The notes: generated from the letters alone by a model not told the origin. Counted from the first letter of the stretch, positions 16,716-25,387 are shown. The stretch: 64,000 nt of DNA from Acidimicrobiales bacterium (GCA_041394185.1 JAWKIQ010000003.1:62001-126000); one strand, 5' to 3'. Numbers and translations: made by a program.

Positions 16716-17903
16716 CTATCTCCTGGCTCCGAGAAGGCGGCGGCTTCTGTGCTCGATGTCTTCTCGCGGCACGAACTGACTGACGAACTCGGCGATGCGC
16801 CTTGCCGCCGCAGACCGAGGATCGGTTTCGACCACCGGAGCTCCCTGGTTCATGGCCATGGTCATCGTCTTGGTGTCGGGTATGGCGAGATCGATCGGCA
16901 GGCCAACCGCATCGGCGATGTCGTCGACATCCAGTCCCACCTTCGCGTCAGAGCGGTTGAGGATGTAATGCCAACGCCTGTCGTCCAGCCCCAGCTGGCG
17001 CAGAGCCTGTGTGGTCTTCTGCATGGCACGCACCGACGGAATGTCTGTCGAGCTCATCATCAACAGGTCGGTGGAGTTGTCCATCGCCACCAGAGCCGCA
17101 TCGTCAATGCCTCCGGCCGTGTCGATGACCACATAACGAAAGTTCGAGGCCAACAGCTGCACCAACCGTGCCAGCACCGCGGCATCCAAGTCCTCGGCCT
17201 CGGCTGGGGTCGAGGCGCCACAAAGTGCGAACACACCGGTGGGATGCGCGGTCAAGAACGCCTTCACCGAGGTCTCGTCGACGCGGTCGCCGGCCCTGGC
17301 GAAGTCGGCGATGGTCAGCTCGGGCTTCAGGCGCAAGGCATATTCGACGTCTCCGAACTGCAGGTCGAAGTCGACCAGCGCCACCTGGCCGGGGGCTGCG
17401 GCGGCCAGGGCAACAGCAACATTGGCCGCCACTGTGGTCTTGCCGGTGCCGCCCTTGGCGCTGACCACAGACATCACCCGCTTGGTCGGGTCACCGGGGC
17501 CGGGGCCCGCGAAGTTCTCGCGCAGGCGCATCACCGTGTGCAGCGCGTTCTGCACCTCGTCGGCTATCTCGCTGACAGCCGCCGTCGGAGCCACTACCCC
17601 GCGGGCTCCCATGCGCAGGGCCTGGCGCAACACGTCGGGGCTGGGATGGGCCACCAGCACCGGCGCTGCGGTGGGCCTCATCTGAGACACCAGCTCCAAC
17701 AGCCCCAGCGCCTGATCCTGCGGCAGGTCGGGGCCTACCAGGACAACCACGTCACCGCTGGCCGGCAGCGCTTCGACGATCATGCGTTCCGAGGCCGTCG
17801 GCCCAACCGGAATCTGCCCTACGTCAGGCCCTTCGGGACCCAAGGCCGCCCTGAGCTCGACGTCGAATCCGGTGCGGTTGCTGATTACCGCTACGACGCT
17901 CAT
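16716..17903 (-). CDS. cpaE: CpaE/TadZ-like pilus localisation ATPase
   Basis: This 395-residue protein starts at ATG 17903, preceded by GGGAGG about 8 bases upstream; the longer open frame lacks a good site. The N-terminal region (about 1-125) resembles a degenerate response-regulator fold. The ParA/MinD-type ATPase has the deviant Walker A SAKGGTGKTTVAANVAVALA near residue 144, LVDFDLQFGDVEYAL and YVVIDTAGGID. Family members position the Tad machine in the cell. It lies 2 bases after cpaB and before cpaF. Confidence 0.94.
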   Translation of the reverse strand: MSVVAVISNRTGFDVELRAALGPEGPDVGQIPVGPTASERMIVEALPASGDVVVLVGPDLPQDQALGLLELVSQMRPTAAPVLVAHPSPDVLRQALRMGARGVVAPTAAVSEIADEVQNALHTVMRLRENFAGPGPGDPTKRVMSVVSAKGGTGKTTVAANVAVALAAAAPGQVALVDFDLQFGDVEYALRLKPELTIADFARAGDRVDETSVKAFLTAHPTGVFALCGASTPAEAEDLDAAVLARLVQLLASNFRYVVIDTAGGIDDAALVAMDNSTDLLMMSSTDIPSVRAMQKTTQALRQLGLDDRRWHYILNRSDAKVGLDVDDIADAVGLPIDLAIPDTKTMTMAMNQGAPVVETDPRSAAARRIAEFVSQFVPREDIEHRSRRLLGARR

Positions 17904-17905
17904 GG

Positions 17906-18730
17906 TCAGCCCTCCCCATAGATCGATGCCCGTGTCTGGATCTGGGTGTCTCGAAGGTCGATGTCGCCGGGCTGCCTGCCGAGCCACACGGTTCCGTGTT
18001 CGGCTGCGAATACCAGACGTTCGGCATCGTCGGGATCGAGAGCCACCGAGATCAGCAGGTTTCCCGACGGGGCCAAACCGCGACGCTCGATCGCTTCGTC
18101 GTTCTCGTCGGGAACCACCGGAAGCTCCTCGATCTGCACGTTGGTGACCAGCACGTCCTGCAGAACCAGGTGGCTCGAGTTGGGCGTCTTCGTGTCGGCC
18201 GGCACCAGGATGCCGTCGATCTCGACCAACGGTTCGCCGTCGGGTGTTTCGCCCACAGGTGCGCCGCCCAGGTCGAAAGGTTCGAACGAAGCGACCACGG
18301 CAACCGTGTCACCCGGGAACAGGGTTCCGCCCACGGCACGCTGCGGTTCCAGGGCAACGGTGATTTCGATGGAACCCTCGGGCACCTCCACCCGCGTGCG
18401 GGTCAGCAGGTCTGGCTCGACGAAGCGACTACGAAGTATCTGCTCGCCCGGCACCAGCGCCACCTCGGCCACCAGGCCTTCCAGCTCCGACAGCTCGACC
18501 ACGGCGTCCTCGGGCCTGACCTTCGCCGGCACGGCCTCGACCCGAACGCTCGATGCGATCAGCTCACCGTCGGTGCCCGCCGGGATCTCCTCGGTGACTA
18601 CCAACACGTCGACCCGCTCCTCGCCCGCGACCGCCCTGGCTTCGGCGTCGCGCACGAAGAACACCAACAACACGGTCCCGAATCCGGCCATGGCCAGAGC
18701 CGCGACTATTCCGAACATCCGACGTTTCAC
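17906..18730 (-). CDS. cpaB: CpaB/RcpC-like Flp pilus assembly protein (SAF domain)
   Basis: This 274-residue protein has an N-terminal membrane anchor (MFGIVAALAMAGFGTVLLVF) and an SAF domain at about 40-105, with VLVVTEEIPAGTDGELIASS and LVAEVALVPGEQILRSRFV. An RcpC-like C-terminal domain contains ALEPQRAVGGTLFPGDTVAV. The GTG at 18730 is chosen because it overlaps the tadG stop as GTGA and has AAGGGA 7 bases upstream; the open frame extends two codons further to a TTG. In Gram-negative bacteria CpaB works with the secretin. Here no secretin is present, so it probably acts in the cell wall. Confidence 0.92.
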   Translation of the reverse strand: MKRRMFGIVAALAMAGFGTVLLVFFVRDAEARAVAGEERVDVLVVTEEIPAGTDGELIASSVRVEAVPAKVRPEDAVVELSELEGLVAEVALVPGEQILRSRFVEPDLLTRTRVEVPEGSIEITVALEPQRAVGGTLFPGDTVAVVASFEPFDLGGAPVGETPDGEPLVEIDGILVPADTKTPNSSHLVLQDVLVTNVQIEELPVVPDENDEAIERRGLAPSGNLLISVALDPDDAERLVFAAEHGTVWLGRQPGDIDLRDTQIQTRASIYGEG

Positions 18731-19701
18731 CCGCAAGTCCCTTCATTTTCGACTGCACAGAGGCCCACCGCCCTGGTTCCACCGTCCACCGTCGACCCGT
18801 TGCAGCACTTGCCCGCCGCCACCGTGGTCTGGAACACCACGTCGAGGTACCTGCTCGACTCCGAGCCGTTGGCCTTGTAGTCGACGATCTTCAACGACAC
18901 GAAGCCGACGACGTGGAAGTCGGCATTTGACCCGCCCGCGCCGTTGTAGTCATCGAACACCGGCACGTGGATTACCTTGTTCAACACCGCGGAGATCGGC
19001 AACGACTGGCTGAACGCTCCGGTATCGCCGTCGATCCAGTCGGGCGCATCGACCTCGCCCGGGTAGCCGTACTCGACCCACTCCTTGGTGTCCTGGTTCG
19101 AGTTGGAACCCCCGTCGAAGTCGAGCAGACCCCAGTTGCCGGGTGCAGGGCCGCCGCAGGCGTCAGCCTGTTCCTTGGTGTATTCGATTCGAAACGTCTG
19201 GTCGGTCGAGAAACCCGAAGCAACCCACGACTGGAACGCCGGCGCGCCCTCGCACAGCGCAAACGGGCGCAAGCCGGTCAGCGATGTCGCCGGCCCCCAC
19301 TGTGCCGTTGTGGTCGCATCGACCAGGGTCGACTCCTTGCCCAGAATCTGAGCAATTGCGTGCTGAACGGTCACCTCGGCGGTCACGGTCACCTGCCCGG
19401 CCGATCCGATGCCCGTCGAAACGCAGTCGGTCGACCCAACATCGGGGGCGTTCGCCTCGACATAGGAGTCGGCCGTCGTGGCGCAACCATCGACATCCAC
19501 GGCAAAGTCCGCCGCAGCCGCCAACGCCGCGGCATCCACAGCCCCAACCAACTGCCTGCGCTGCTGCCAGATGTCACCGGCATCGAGGACGATTGCGGCC
19601 GACCCCATCAGCACGGTCATCGACAAGGCGACAACGATCGCCGCCGCGCCATGCTGGTCGCTGCCAGTCCGCGCCGCAAGGCCACGACCTATACCTCGCA
19701 T
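18727..19701 (-). CDS. tadG: TadG-like pilus-associated protein
   Basis: This 324-residue protein has the N-terminal pseudopilin-like anchor typical of TadE/TadG proteins: GAAAIVVALSMTVLMGSAAI followed by DAGDIWQQRRQLVGAVDAAA. The C-terminal remainder is extracytoplasmic and Cys-containing (DGCATTADSYV, KCCNGSTVDGG), with a region resembling other actinobacterial Flp-associated secreted proteins. It overlaps tadE by 13 bases and cpaB by 4. It probably acts as a minor pilin or assembly factor; no catalytic motif is visible. Confidence 0.85.
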   Translation of the reverse strand: MRGIGRGLAARTGSDQHGAAAIVVALSMTVLMGSAAIVLDAGDIWQQRRQLVGAVDAAALAAAADFAVDVDGCATTADSYVEANAPDVGSTDCVSTGIGSAGQVTVTAEVTVQHAIAQILGKESTLVDATTTAQWGPATSLTGLRPFALCEGAPAFQSWVASGFSTDQTFRIEYTKEQADACGGPAPGNWGLLDFDGGSNSNQDTKEWVEYGYPGEVDAPDWIDGDTGAFSQSLPISAVLNKVIHVPVFDDYNGAGGSNADFHVVGFVSLKIVDYKANGSESSRYLDVVFQTTVAAGKCCNGSTVDGGTRAVGLCAVENEGTCG

Positions 19702-20066
19702 CGGTACTCACCCCTTCCGGTGAGAGTCACGTTCCTGCTGCCGACAAAGGGGATGTCGAGAGCCGAAGTGGCCTCGACCGAAACGATCACCCGATCGCCC
19801 GGACACGCCTGGATCACCGTGCACGTGGCGGTGATCGACAGGCCGTCCAAAGCATCAGCAGCCCGGGCACATTCGTTGCCGGGGCTGACAGAACCCACAC
19901 GGGCTCCCTCGCGGGCGGCGGCATGCACACCCTGGAGCCGGTTGTAGGCGAGACCAAATTGGATGATGCCGAACAACAGCATCACGAGTATTGGCAGCAA
20001 CAGAGCGAGCTCTGCTGCCACGGCTCCGTCTTCGGAGCGCTGCGATCGAAGCGGGGTTCGAGTCAC
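19689..20066 (-). CDS. tadE: TadE-like minor pilin
   Basis: This 125-residue protein starts at GTG 20066, preceded by AGGAGG about 10 bases upstream. The frame is open upstream, but that part has no pilin features. It has the TadE signature ELALLLPILVMLLFGIIQFG, a single TM segment preceded by a short charged leader, then GVHAAAREGARVGSVSPG. The small extracytoplasmic domain has Cys residues (NECARAAD, TATCTVIQACPGD). It sits between flp and tadG and is probably incorporated into or primes the Flp pilus. Confidence 0.9.
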   Translation of the reverse strand: MTRTPLRSQRSEDGAVAAELALLLPILVMLLFGIIQFGLAYNRLQGVHAAAREGARVGSVSPGNECARAADALDGLSITATCTVIQACPGDRVIVSVEATSALDIPFVGSRNVTLTGRGEYRCEV

Positions 20067-20124
20067 GACCGGAGTCCCTCCTGGTCGCCGGTCGCAAAGT
20101 GCGACCGGCGACGACCAGGGATTG

Positions 20125-20289
20125 TCAGAGGACCGAATCGAACAGAGCGCCGATACGTCCGCCGAGCGCAGCCGCTGCGACTGCGATGACAACGGCAATG
20201 CCGGCGATGATCACGCCGTACTCGGCTGCGACGCCGCCCGTTTCGTCCTGACCGGCATTGTTGAGCCGCTCGATGATGCGGAAGAACAT
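20125..20289 (-). CDS. flp: Flp-family type IVb pilin
   Basis: This 54-residue prepilin reads MFFRIIERLNNAGQDETGGV followed by AAEYGVIIAGIAVVIAVAAA, the AxEYG motif and hydrophobic helix of Flp major pilins. Processing by a prepilin peptidase would occur at the Gly before or near the VAAEYG segment. No peptidase gene is in the window. AGGAGG lies 8 bases upstream of the ATG, a strong site fitting an abundant product. It is the first gene of the Tad locus, with 58 bases before tadE. Confidence 0.95.
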   Translation of the reverse strand: MFFRIIERLNNAGQDETGGVAAEYGVIIAGIAVVIAVAAAALGGRIGALFDSVL

Positions 20290-20369
20290 TTCCGCTACCT
20301 CCTGCTTACTTGGACCCTCCCCGCCCCTCGTGGCGGTGAGACCCGGTGATTCCGGATGCTCATCGTCAT

Positions 20370-20387
20370 CGGTTCGTAACGAAACCG
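20370..20387. promoter_or_regulatory. Imperfect palindrome between divergent flp and DUF1295 genes
   Basis: CGGTTCGTAACGAAACCG is near-palindromic with a one-base bulge. It sits in the 150-base divergent region 81 bases before flp and 53 bases before the plus-strand gene. It may be an operator; no matching regulator gene is adjacent. Confidence 0.3.
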
Positions 20388-20439
20388 TCTTGAGAGCGAA
20401 ATAGCGGAATACCTGGATTTCTCGCTTGTTCAACCCGAT

Positions 20440-21204
20440 ATGGCCTTCTGGATCTGTGTTGCCGTCGCCTTCGGACTGAACTGGCTGGTTTTTGTGCCCT
20501 CGAATGTGGCCAGGACCGAGCGATACTTCGACCTCACCGGCGCCGCTACCTACTTGACGGTTACGGCGCTCGCTCTGCTCTTGGCCGACGAACTCGACAC
20601 CCGGTCCTATGTGCTCGGCGCACTGGTGGCCATCTGGGCCCTTCGGCTGGGCACCTTCTTGTTCAGGCGCGTCGTCAAGGCCGGTCACGACCGGCGCTTC
20701 GACAAGATCAAGAACGACGTCAAGTCGTTCTTCATCACTTGGACGCTTCAAGGCCTTTGGGTTTCGCTCACGGCCGGAGCCGCGCTTGCGGCAATCACCT
20801 CAGACAGCCAGCACAGCTTCGGCGCACTCGGGTTCGTCGGGCTCGGCATCTGGCTGGCGGGATTCGCCATCGAGGTGGTGGCCGACGCCCAGAAGTCTCA
20901 GTTCCGCTCAGACCCCGCAAACTCGGGCCGTTTCATCACCACGGGCCTCTGGGCGTGGTCGCGCCACCCCAACTACTTCGGAGAGATCGTCCTGTGGATA
21001 GGCGTCGCGTTGATCGCACTGCCTGCCCTCGACGGATTGTGGTACCTCACCCTGGTATCGCCCCTGTTCGTCACCCTGCTGCTGACCAGGATCAGCGGCA
21101 TCCCGATGCTGGAACGAGGGGCCGCTAAGCGTTGGGGTGACGAGCCGGAATATCGTCAATATGTGCAATCCACCCCTGTGCTCGTGCCCCGGCCACCTCG
21201 ATGA
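20440..21204 (+). CDS. DUF1295 family membrane protein (steroid 5-alpha-reductase-like)
   Basis: This 254-residue protein has about six TM segments (for example TYLTVTALALLLADELDT and GFVGLGIWLAGFAIEVVADA). The signature region KSQFRSDPANSGRFITTGLW-AWSRHPNYFGEI matches DUF1295/ICMT-like reductases and methyltransferases that work in the membrane. Family members are proposed to reduce steroid or polyprenoid double bonds, but the substrate here is unknown. The ATG has no clear ribosome-binding site. It overlaps the next gene by 4 bases, so the two are cotranscribed. Confidence 0.88.
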   Translation: MAFWICVAVAFGLNWLVFVPSNVARTERYFDLTGAATYLTVTALALLLADELDTRSYVLGALVAIWALRLGTFLFRRVVKAGHDRRFDKIKNDVKSFFITWTLQGLWVSLTAGAALAAITSDSQHSFGALGFVGLGIWLAGFAIEVVADAQKSQFRSDPANSGRFITTGLWAWSRHPNYFGEIVLWIGVALIALPALDGLWYLTLVSPLFVTLLLTRISGIPMLERGAAKRWGDEPEYRQYVQSTPVLVPRPPR

Positions 21205-22439
21205 AGGCTTCGTGGGCAACCACCCTGCTCGCACTCACCATGCTGGCGGCCTGCGGAAGTGACTCTCCTGAGCGCGCCAGCGAGGTGCCCGAGGGTCGCT
21301 CGCCGACCAGCGCGACCACCCCAGCTACGACCGAGGCCGCTGGCGGTGATTCATCGGTCGTCCAGTCGGATGACGAGCCGGCAACCTCTACCACCGCTGC
21401 CGCCCCACCACAGATAGACGTGGGTGCGATCCAGATCGAACTGGTCGAAGTGGCGCAAGTCGAGCAACCACTCGACATCGATTGGCATCCCGACGGCACG
21501 GGGCCGTTCGTCGCGTCCAAGACTGGCCGCTGGTTCTTGCTCGACGGCGACTCCGCCGACCCCGTTCTCGACCTCACCGACAAGGTCGCTACCAACAGCG
21601 AACGCGGCCTCCTGTCGGTCGAGTTCAGCCCGGACGGAGCCCATGTATTCGTTCATTGGAGCGATCTCGACGGCACCAACGTGCTGACGGCCTGGCCGTG
21701 GGCGGGGACCGAGGCGCTGGCGTTCGACGACGGTGTCGAGATCATGCGGGTGGCAGAGCCGTACTCGAACCACAACGGCGGGGGCCTCGCCTTTGGACCC
21801 GATGGCATGCTCTATTGGGGCTTGGGCGACGGTGGCAGCGGTGGCGACCCCGAACGCAACGGTCAGAACCCCTTCTCTTTGTTGGGGTCGGTGGTACGCA
21901 TCGATCCCGACCCTGTGGCAGGTGGTTACTCGGTTCCGCCGGACAACCCCTTCGCCGACGGAACCAACGGCGCACCCGAGGTTTGGGTCTACGGGCTTCG
22001 CAATCCGTGGAGGATGAGCTTCGCCCCCGACACCGGCGACCTGTGGATCGGCGATGTGGGTCAAAACGAATTCGAAGAGATCGACCGGGTGGGGCCAGGC
22101 GATGGCGGGGCGAACCTGGGCTGGAATTGCTTTGAAGGATTCGCCGCGTTCGAAGGTTGTGATGTCGTAGACCATCACGAACCGGTTGTGGTCTACGACC
22201 GCGACCTGGGCCAGTCGGTCACGGGAGGTGTCGTCTATCAGGGCTCGATCGAGGGCCTGGGCGGCCACTATGTGTTTGGCGACTACGGATCTGGACGGAT
22301 GTGGGCTCTCGACCGCGAAACGACTCGGGCCGTCGAGCTGGGGGTCAGGGTCGCAGGCGTGGTCGGGTTCGCAACCGCCCCCGACGGCGAACTGTGGGTG
22401 GCCTCCATCACCGAGGGTGTTGTCGGCTACCTCCGCTGA
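21201..22439 (+). CDS. Glucose/sorbosone dehydrogenase-like lipoprotein (PQQ-type beta-propeller)
   Basis: This 412-residue exported lipoprotein has the lipobox LTMLAACGSD (Cys about residue 15). A Thr/Ala-rich linker runs to about 70, then a six-bladed propeller of the GSDH family: VEQPLDIDWHPDG, ERGLLSVEFSPDG, YSNHNGGGLAFGPDGMLYWG, GDGGSGGDPERNGQNPFSLL, RNPWRMSFAPDTGDLWIGDV and VTGGVVYQG. Homologues oxidise aldose sugars with pyrroloquinoline quinone. The HNGGGLAFGPDG and RNPWR motifs are retained, so catalysis is plausible. It is anchored outside the membrane and its ATG overlaps the upstream stop. Confidence 0.92.
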   Translation: MKASWATTLLALTMLAACGSDSPERASEVPEGRSPTSATTPATTEAAGGDSSVVQSDDEPATSTTAAAPPQIDVGAIQIELVEVAQVEQPLDIDWHPDGTGPFVASKTGRWFLLDGDSADPVLDLTDKVATNSERGLLSVEFSPDGAHVFVHWSDLDGTNVLTAWPWAGTEALAFDDGVEIMRVAEPYSNHNGGGLAFGPDGMLYWGLGDGGSGGDPERNGQNPFSLLGSVVRIDPDPVAGGYSVPPDNPFADGTNGAPEVWVYGLRNPWRMSFAPDTGDLWIGDVGQNEFEEIDRVGPGDGGANLGWNCFEGFAAFEGCDVVDHHEPVVVYDRDLGQSVTGGVVYQGSIEGLGGHYVFGDYGSGRMWALDRETTRAVELGVRVAGVVGFATAPDGELWVASITEGVVGYLR

Positions 22440-22454
22440 CCCAGTGCCAAAGAC

Positions 22455-23012
22455 CTACCGTCGACGGCCTGCGAAGCGCGCTTCGTGACGGTCGCCGAAC
22501 CAGCCCTCGCCGTACGAAACCGGGCGAATCCGCGGGTCGATCAGCCCCGGAAGCTCGCCGGGCTCGACCAAGTACCGTCTGCTCGGCCGGGGGTTGCGCT
22601 CGAGGTTGGTGACGGTGGCGACCACCACCATCAGCAAAGCGTCGTGCGCCATGACATGGGCCAACGAGCCCAACAGACCGCGATCGAGAAAGTTCGCGCA
22701 GACCACCACGTCGAACGGCCCTGCCGGCAAAGGGTCTGAGTCGAGGTCGGCCTGCAGCGTCGCCAACGAAAGCCCCAGGCGATCAGCTTCGGCTTGCGCC
22801 ACCGACAGCGCAACGGGCGACACATCCAACAACGTCACCTCGAGGCCTCGGCGGGCCAGCTCGATCGCCGTTGCGCCCGTGCCGCCCGCTATGTCGAGCG
22901 CTCGTCCGGCTCGGGGCAGGGCGTCGGCACACTCAGCGACAAAGGCAACCGGCCGCCCCACCGAAGCATCTGCGTAACGGGTGTCCCAGCGGTCGCGATC
23001 GCCCAGCACCAC
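22455..23012 (-). CDS. Class I SAM-dependent methyltransferase
   Basis: This compact 185-residue enzyme has the SAM-binding motif I ALDIAGGTGATAIELARRG, the acidic residue after strand 2 (EVTLLDVSPVALSVAQAEAD) and motif IV-like FDVVVCANFLDRG. The N-terminus DRDRWDTRYADASVGRPVAF resembles small tellurite-resistance/thiopurine-type methyltransferases. The substrate is unknown. It starts with two consecutive GTG codons. TACGTT lies 6 bases before the second GTG, which fits a leaderless transcript starting there. Confidence 0.87.
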   Translation of the reverse strand: MVLGDRDRWDTRYADASVGRPVAFVAECADALPRAGRALDIAGGTGATAIELARRGLEVTLLDVSPVALSVAQAEADRLGLSLATLQADLDSDPLPAGPFDVVVCANFLDRGLLGSLAHVMAHDALLMVVVATVTNLERNPRPSRRYLVEPGELPGLIDPRIRPVSYGEGWFGDRHEARFAGRRR

Positions 23013-23042
23013 CGCAACGTAGCTGCGGGAATAGCCCCGACG

Positions 23043-24239
23043 CTAGTTCTTGCGGGTGCGCAGCAACCGCCGACCCAGCGAGGTCTTGTGAACCTCGTCG
23101 GCGCCGTCATAGATACGGGCGGCACGCTCGTGGCGGTACCAGTAGGCCAAGATCGTGTCGTCGGTGACGCCAAGGGCTCCGTGAACCTGAATGGCCCGAT
23201 CGATCACCTTCAACATGACGTTCGCAACCGTGAATTTGATGGCCGCAATGTCGTCTCGCACCGCCGGCGCGCCGTACTGGTCGATCAGCCACGCTGTGCG
23301 AAGCGTCATCAGCCGCGCGCCCATGATGTCGGCGTACGACTCGGCCACGTAGTGCTGTATGGCCTGCTTGTCTGCCAGCGTCGATCCGTCTTCGGCGATG
23401 GGCCGGGTGTTGGCCCGATCACACATCATCTCGAATGCCCGCTGGGCGATTCCCAGCCACCTCATGCAGTGGTGTATCCGCCCGGGACCCAAGCGCTCCT
23501 GGGCGATGACGAAACCGCCTCCCTCGTCACCCAGCAGGTTCGATTGTGGAACGCGGACCGAGTGGTACATGACCTCGGCGTGGCTCGCGTGCCCGTGACC
23601 CGAGTGCCCCATGACGCTGACGTTGCGAACGAGCTCGAACCCCGGTGTGTCGGTCGGCACGATGATCATGCTGGCCCGCCGGTACGGGGGCGCATCAGGA
23701 TCGGTGACCGCCATCACTATCGCGAAGGCTGCTCCGTCCGCAGACGAGGTGAACCACTTCTGACCGCTGATCACATAGTCGTCGCCGTCCTTTCGGGCGA
23801 CGGTGCCCATCATCACCGGGTTCGACCCAGGCATCTCTGGCTCGGTCATCGAGAAACAACTGCGGATCTCGCCCTCGACCAGCGGCCTCAGCCATTGTTC
23901 CTTCTGCTCGGCCGTGCCGAACTTGTGAAGGATCTCGATGTTGCCCGCGTCGGGCGCCTGCGTGCCAAAGACCGTGAACCCCAGTGGGGTCTTGCCCAGA
24001 GCCTCGGTCAGCAACCCATGTTCGAGGAGGTTGAGGCCTAGACCGCCAAACTCTTCGGGATGATTCGGAGCCCACAGGCCCATCTCGCGCACCTTGCGCT
24101 GCTTGTCGGCAACCTGAGCGTCGAGAGCCTCTGGCGACCCGTGCAACATCTCACCCTCGAGGGGGATCAGTTCGTTGGTGACGAACTCGTTGACCATCCC
24201 GAGGATGGTCTCCATCTTCTCTGAGATCTCAAAGTCCAT
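23043..24239 (-). CDS. Acyl-CoA dehydrogenase
   Basis: This 398-residue FAD flavoenzyme starts at MDFEISEKMETILGMVNEF, with GGGGGAGG 11 bases upstream. It has the family features CFSMTEPEMPGSNPVMM (flavin/substrate loop), YVISGQKWFTSSADGA and the C-terminal VHGALGVTDDTILAYWYRHE. It ends with IYDGADEVHKTSLGRRLL, as in the ACAD10/11-like branch. It would oxidise an acyl-CoA at the alpha-beta bond and pass electrons to ETF. Substrate length cannot be read. It lies downstream of the zinc-ribbon/ferritin-like genes on the same strand with a 58-base gap. Confidence 0.95.
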   Translation of the reverse strand: MDFEISEKMETILGMVNEFVTNELIPLEGEMLHGSPEALDAQVADKQRKVREMGLWAPNHPEEFGGLGLNLLEHGLLTEALGKTPLGFTVFGTQAPDAGNIEILHKFGTAEQKEQWLRPLVEGEIRSCFSMTEPEMPGSNPVMMGTVARKDGDDYVISGQKWFTSSADGAAFAIVMAVTDPDAPPYRRASMIIVPTDTPGFELVRNVSVMGHSGHGHASHAEVMYHSVRVPQSNLLGDEGGGFVIAQERLGPGRIHHCMRWLGIAQRAFEMMCDRANTRPIAEDGSTLADKQAIQHYVAESYADIMGARLMTLRTAWLIDQYGAPAVRDDIAAIKFTVANVMLKVIDRAIQVHGALGVTDDTILAYWYRHERAARIYDGADEVHKTSLGRRLLRTRKN

Positions 24240-24297
24240 TGGTGTTCGGGCCTCCCCCGGGATAGTTGGTGTGGGTGTGGTTCTGCAGGCTGACCGA

Positions 24298-24600
24298 TCA
24301 GAAGACGACCTCGGCGACGAGACCACCCTTGCCGTCTTCGGCAACAACCATTCTCGTCATGCATGGCATGCAATAGACACGGTCGCCTGGCCTGAACTCG
24401 CGAACCGATCGGATCACGACCTTGCAAACCGGGCAGAGGATCTCGTTCGGAGCGAGCTCGTCGGTAGGACCATCCCAATGCCGGTAGAACTTGCGCCAGC
24501 GCTTGGGCACCTCGCGAAATCCGAGGTCTTCGAGCTCGTACCTTCGGCGGCCGTCATCTCGGATCTCGCCCATGATGTCGGTTGCGGCTCGATCGGTCAT
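24298..24600 (-). CDS. Small zinc-ribbon protein of unknown function
   Basis: This 100-residue protein reads MTDRAATDIMGEIRDDGRRR, then YELEDLGFREVPKRWRKFYR, and has one zinc-ribbon-like pair, ILCPVCKVVIRS and VYCMPCMTRMVV (CxxC-x18-CxxC). Such ribbons bind nucleic acids or partner proteins, or carry electrons in rubredoxin-like folds. Its ATG overlaps the stop of the upstream ferritin-like gene by 4 bases, so it is translationally coupled to that diiron protein and may be a redox or assembly partner. That partnership is inference. Confidence 0.8.
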   Translation of the reverse strand: MTDRAATDIMGEIRDDGRRRYELEDLGFREVPKRWRKFYRHWDGPTDELAPNEILCPVCKVVIRSVREFRPGDRVYCMPCMTRMVVAEDGKGGLVAEVVF

Positions 24601-25370
24601 CGACCCAACCCAAGGCGCTCGATGGTGTTCAGGTAGTCGCGACCCAGGCTGTGGGCCTCGTCGCGGGGCATCGACAGTTCGCCCATGGCGTGCTCGAACA
24701 CGCCCAGAACCAGCGAGTCGAACCGGTGACGAAGATCGTTCAACCGAGGGCCCAGGTCTGGATCGTCGACCATGCGGCGGCCGATGTCGTTCTCGCCGAA
24801 CCCGAAATGGCGGCGTTCGTCGGAGATCACCCCGCGAAGCACCTCGGCCGTAACCGCATCGGCAGACCGCTCGTGGGTCCGAAACACCGTGAACTCCATC
24901 GTCTCCAACACGACGTTTTGTGCGAACACCGCTGCCGACCAATCACCGTTGTCGACCAGGCCCAACAGTGAGTTCTTGAACTCGAGCAGGGCCGGGTTGG
25001 CGCGCCTGGCGATCTCGGCGTCGGGATCCTCGACACCCAAATCGGCCAGACGGGCGAGGAACACCTCCAGGTGGCGCGCCTCGTCTACAGCCTGAGTGGC
25101 CATGAAGATTTTCGAGTGCCGGTTCGGGGCCAGCCTGACCAACCCGCTTGCTCCATCCAAGGCCGCCGTTTCACCAACGCAGTAGTTGCACAACGTCGTG
25201 ATCAGACGATCGCGCCGCACCGGATCGAGGTCGTCTTCGACGACGTCGGGCGAGTGGCCGAAGGGGCGGTCGGACAGGTATCCCTCGACCGCCCCGAACC
25301 AGAACTCGAAGCTCTGGACCTCGTCGAGGAACTCGTCGGCGTCCAAGGCGTGGGGTTCGACGGACGACAC
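24597..25370 (-). CDS. Diiron ferritin-like (ribonucleotide reductase R2-like) protein, copy 2
   Basis: This 257-residue helical protein has metal-ligand motifs GETAALDG, AVDEARHLEVF (ExxH), VVLETMEFTVF and SDERRHFGFGEN (ExxH), the E/ExxH/E/ExxH pattern of R2-type carboxylate diiron proteins. GTG 25370 is chosen: TGAGG lies about 6 bases upstream, within the stop region of the upstream paralogue. It shares motif order and spacing with the protein at 25379-26248, so the two are tandem paralogues. Radical generation, oxygenation or oxidase chemistry are all possible. Confidence 0.85.
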   Translation of the reverse strand: MSSVEPHALDADEFLDEVQSFEFWFGAVEGYLSDRPFGHSPDVVEDDLDPVRRDRLITTLCNYCVGETAALDGASGLVRLAPNRHSKIFMATQAVDEARHLEVFLARLADLGVEDPDAEIARRANPALLEFKNSLLGLVDNGDWSAAVFAQNVVLETMEFTVFRTHERSADAVTAEVLRGVISDERRHFGFGENDIGRRMVDDPDLGPRLNDLRHRFDSLVLGVFEHAMGELSMPRDEAHSLGRDYLNTIERLGLGR

Positions 25371-25371
25371 T

Positions 25372-25387
25372 GCCGGCCTCAGCCGGC
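25372..25387 (-). promoter_or_regulatory. Hairpin carrying stop codon and ribosome-binding site in its loop
   Basis: On the minus strand GCCGGC-TGAG-GCCGGC forms a 6-base stem. The loop includes the upstream gene's TGA and part of the TGAGG site for the downstream GTG at 25370. Ribosomes finishing the first gene would melt the stem, so it may tune coupling between the two paralogues. Confidence 0.4.

Noticed and set aside
20290..20751. 154-codon upstream extension of the Flp pilin
   Set aside because: Flp prepilins are about 55 residues; the ATG at 20289 has an ideal ribosome-binding site and the extension lies opposite the DUF1295 gene.
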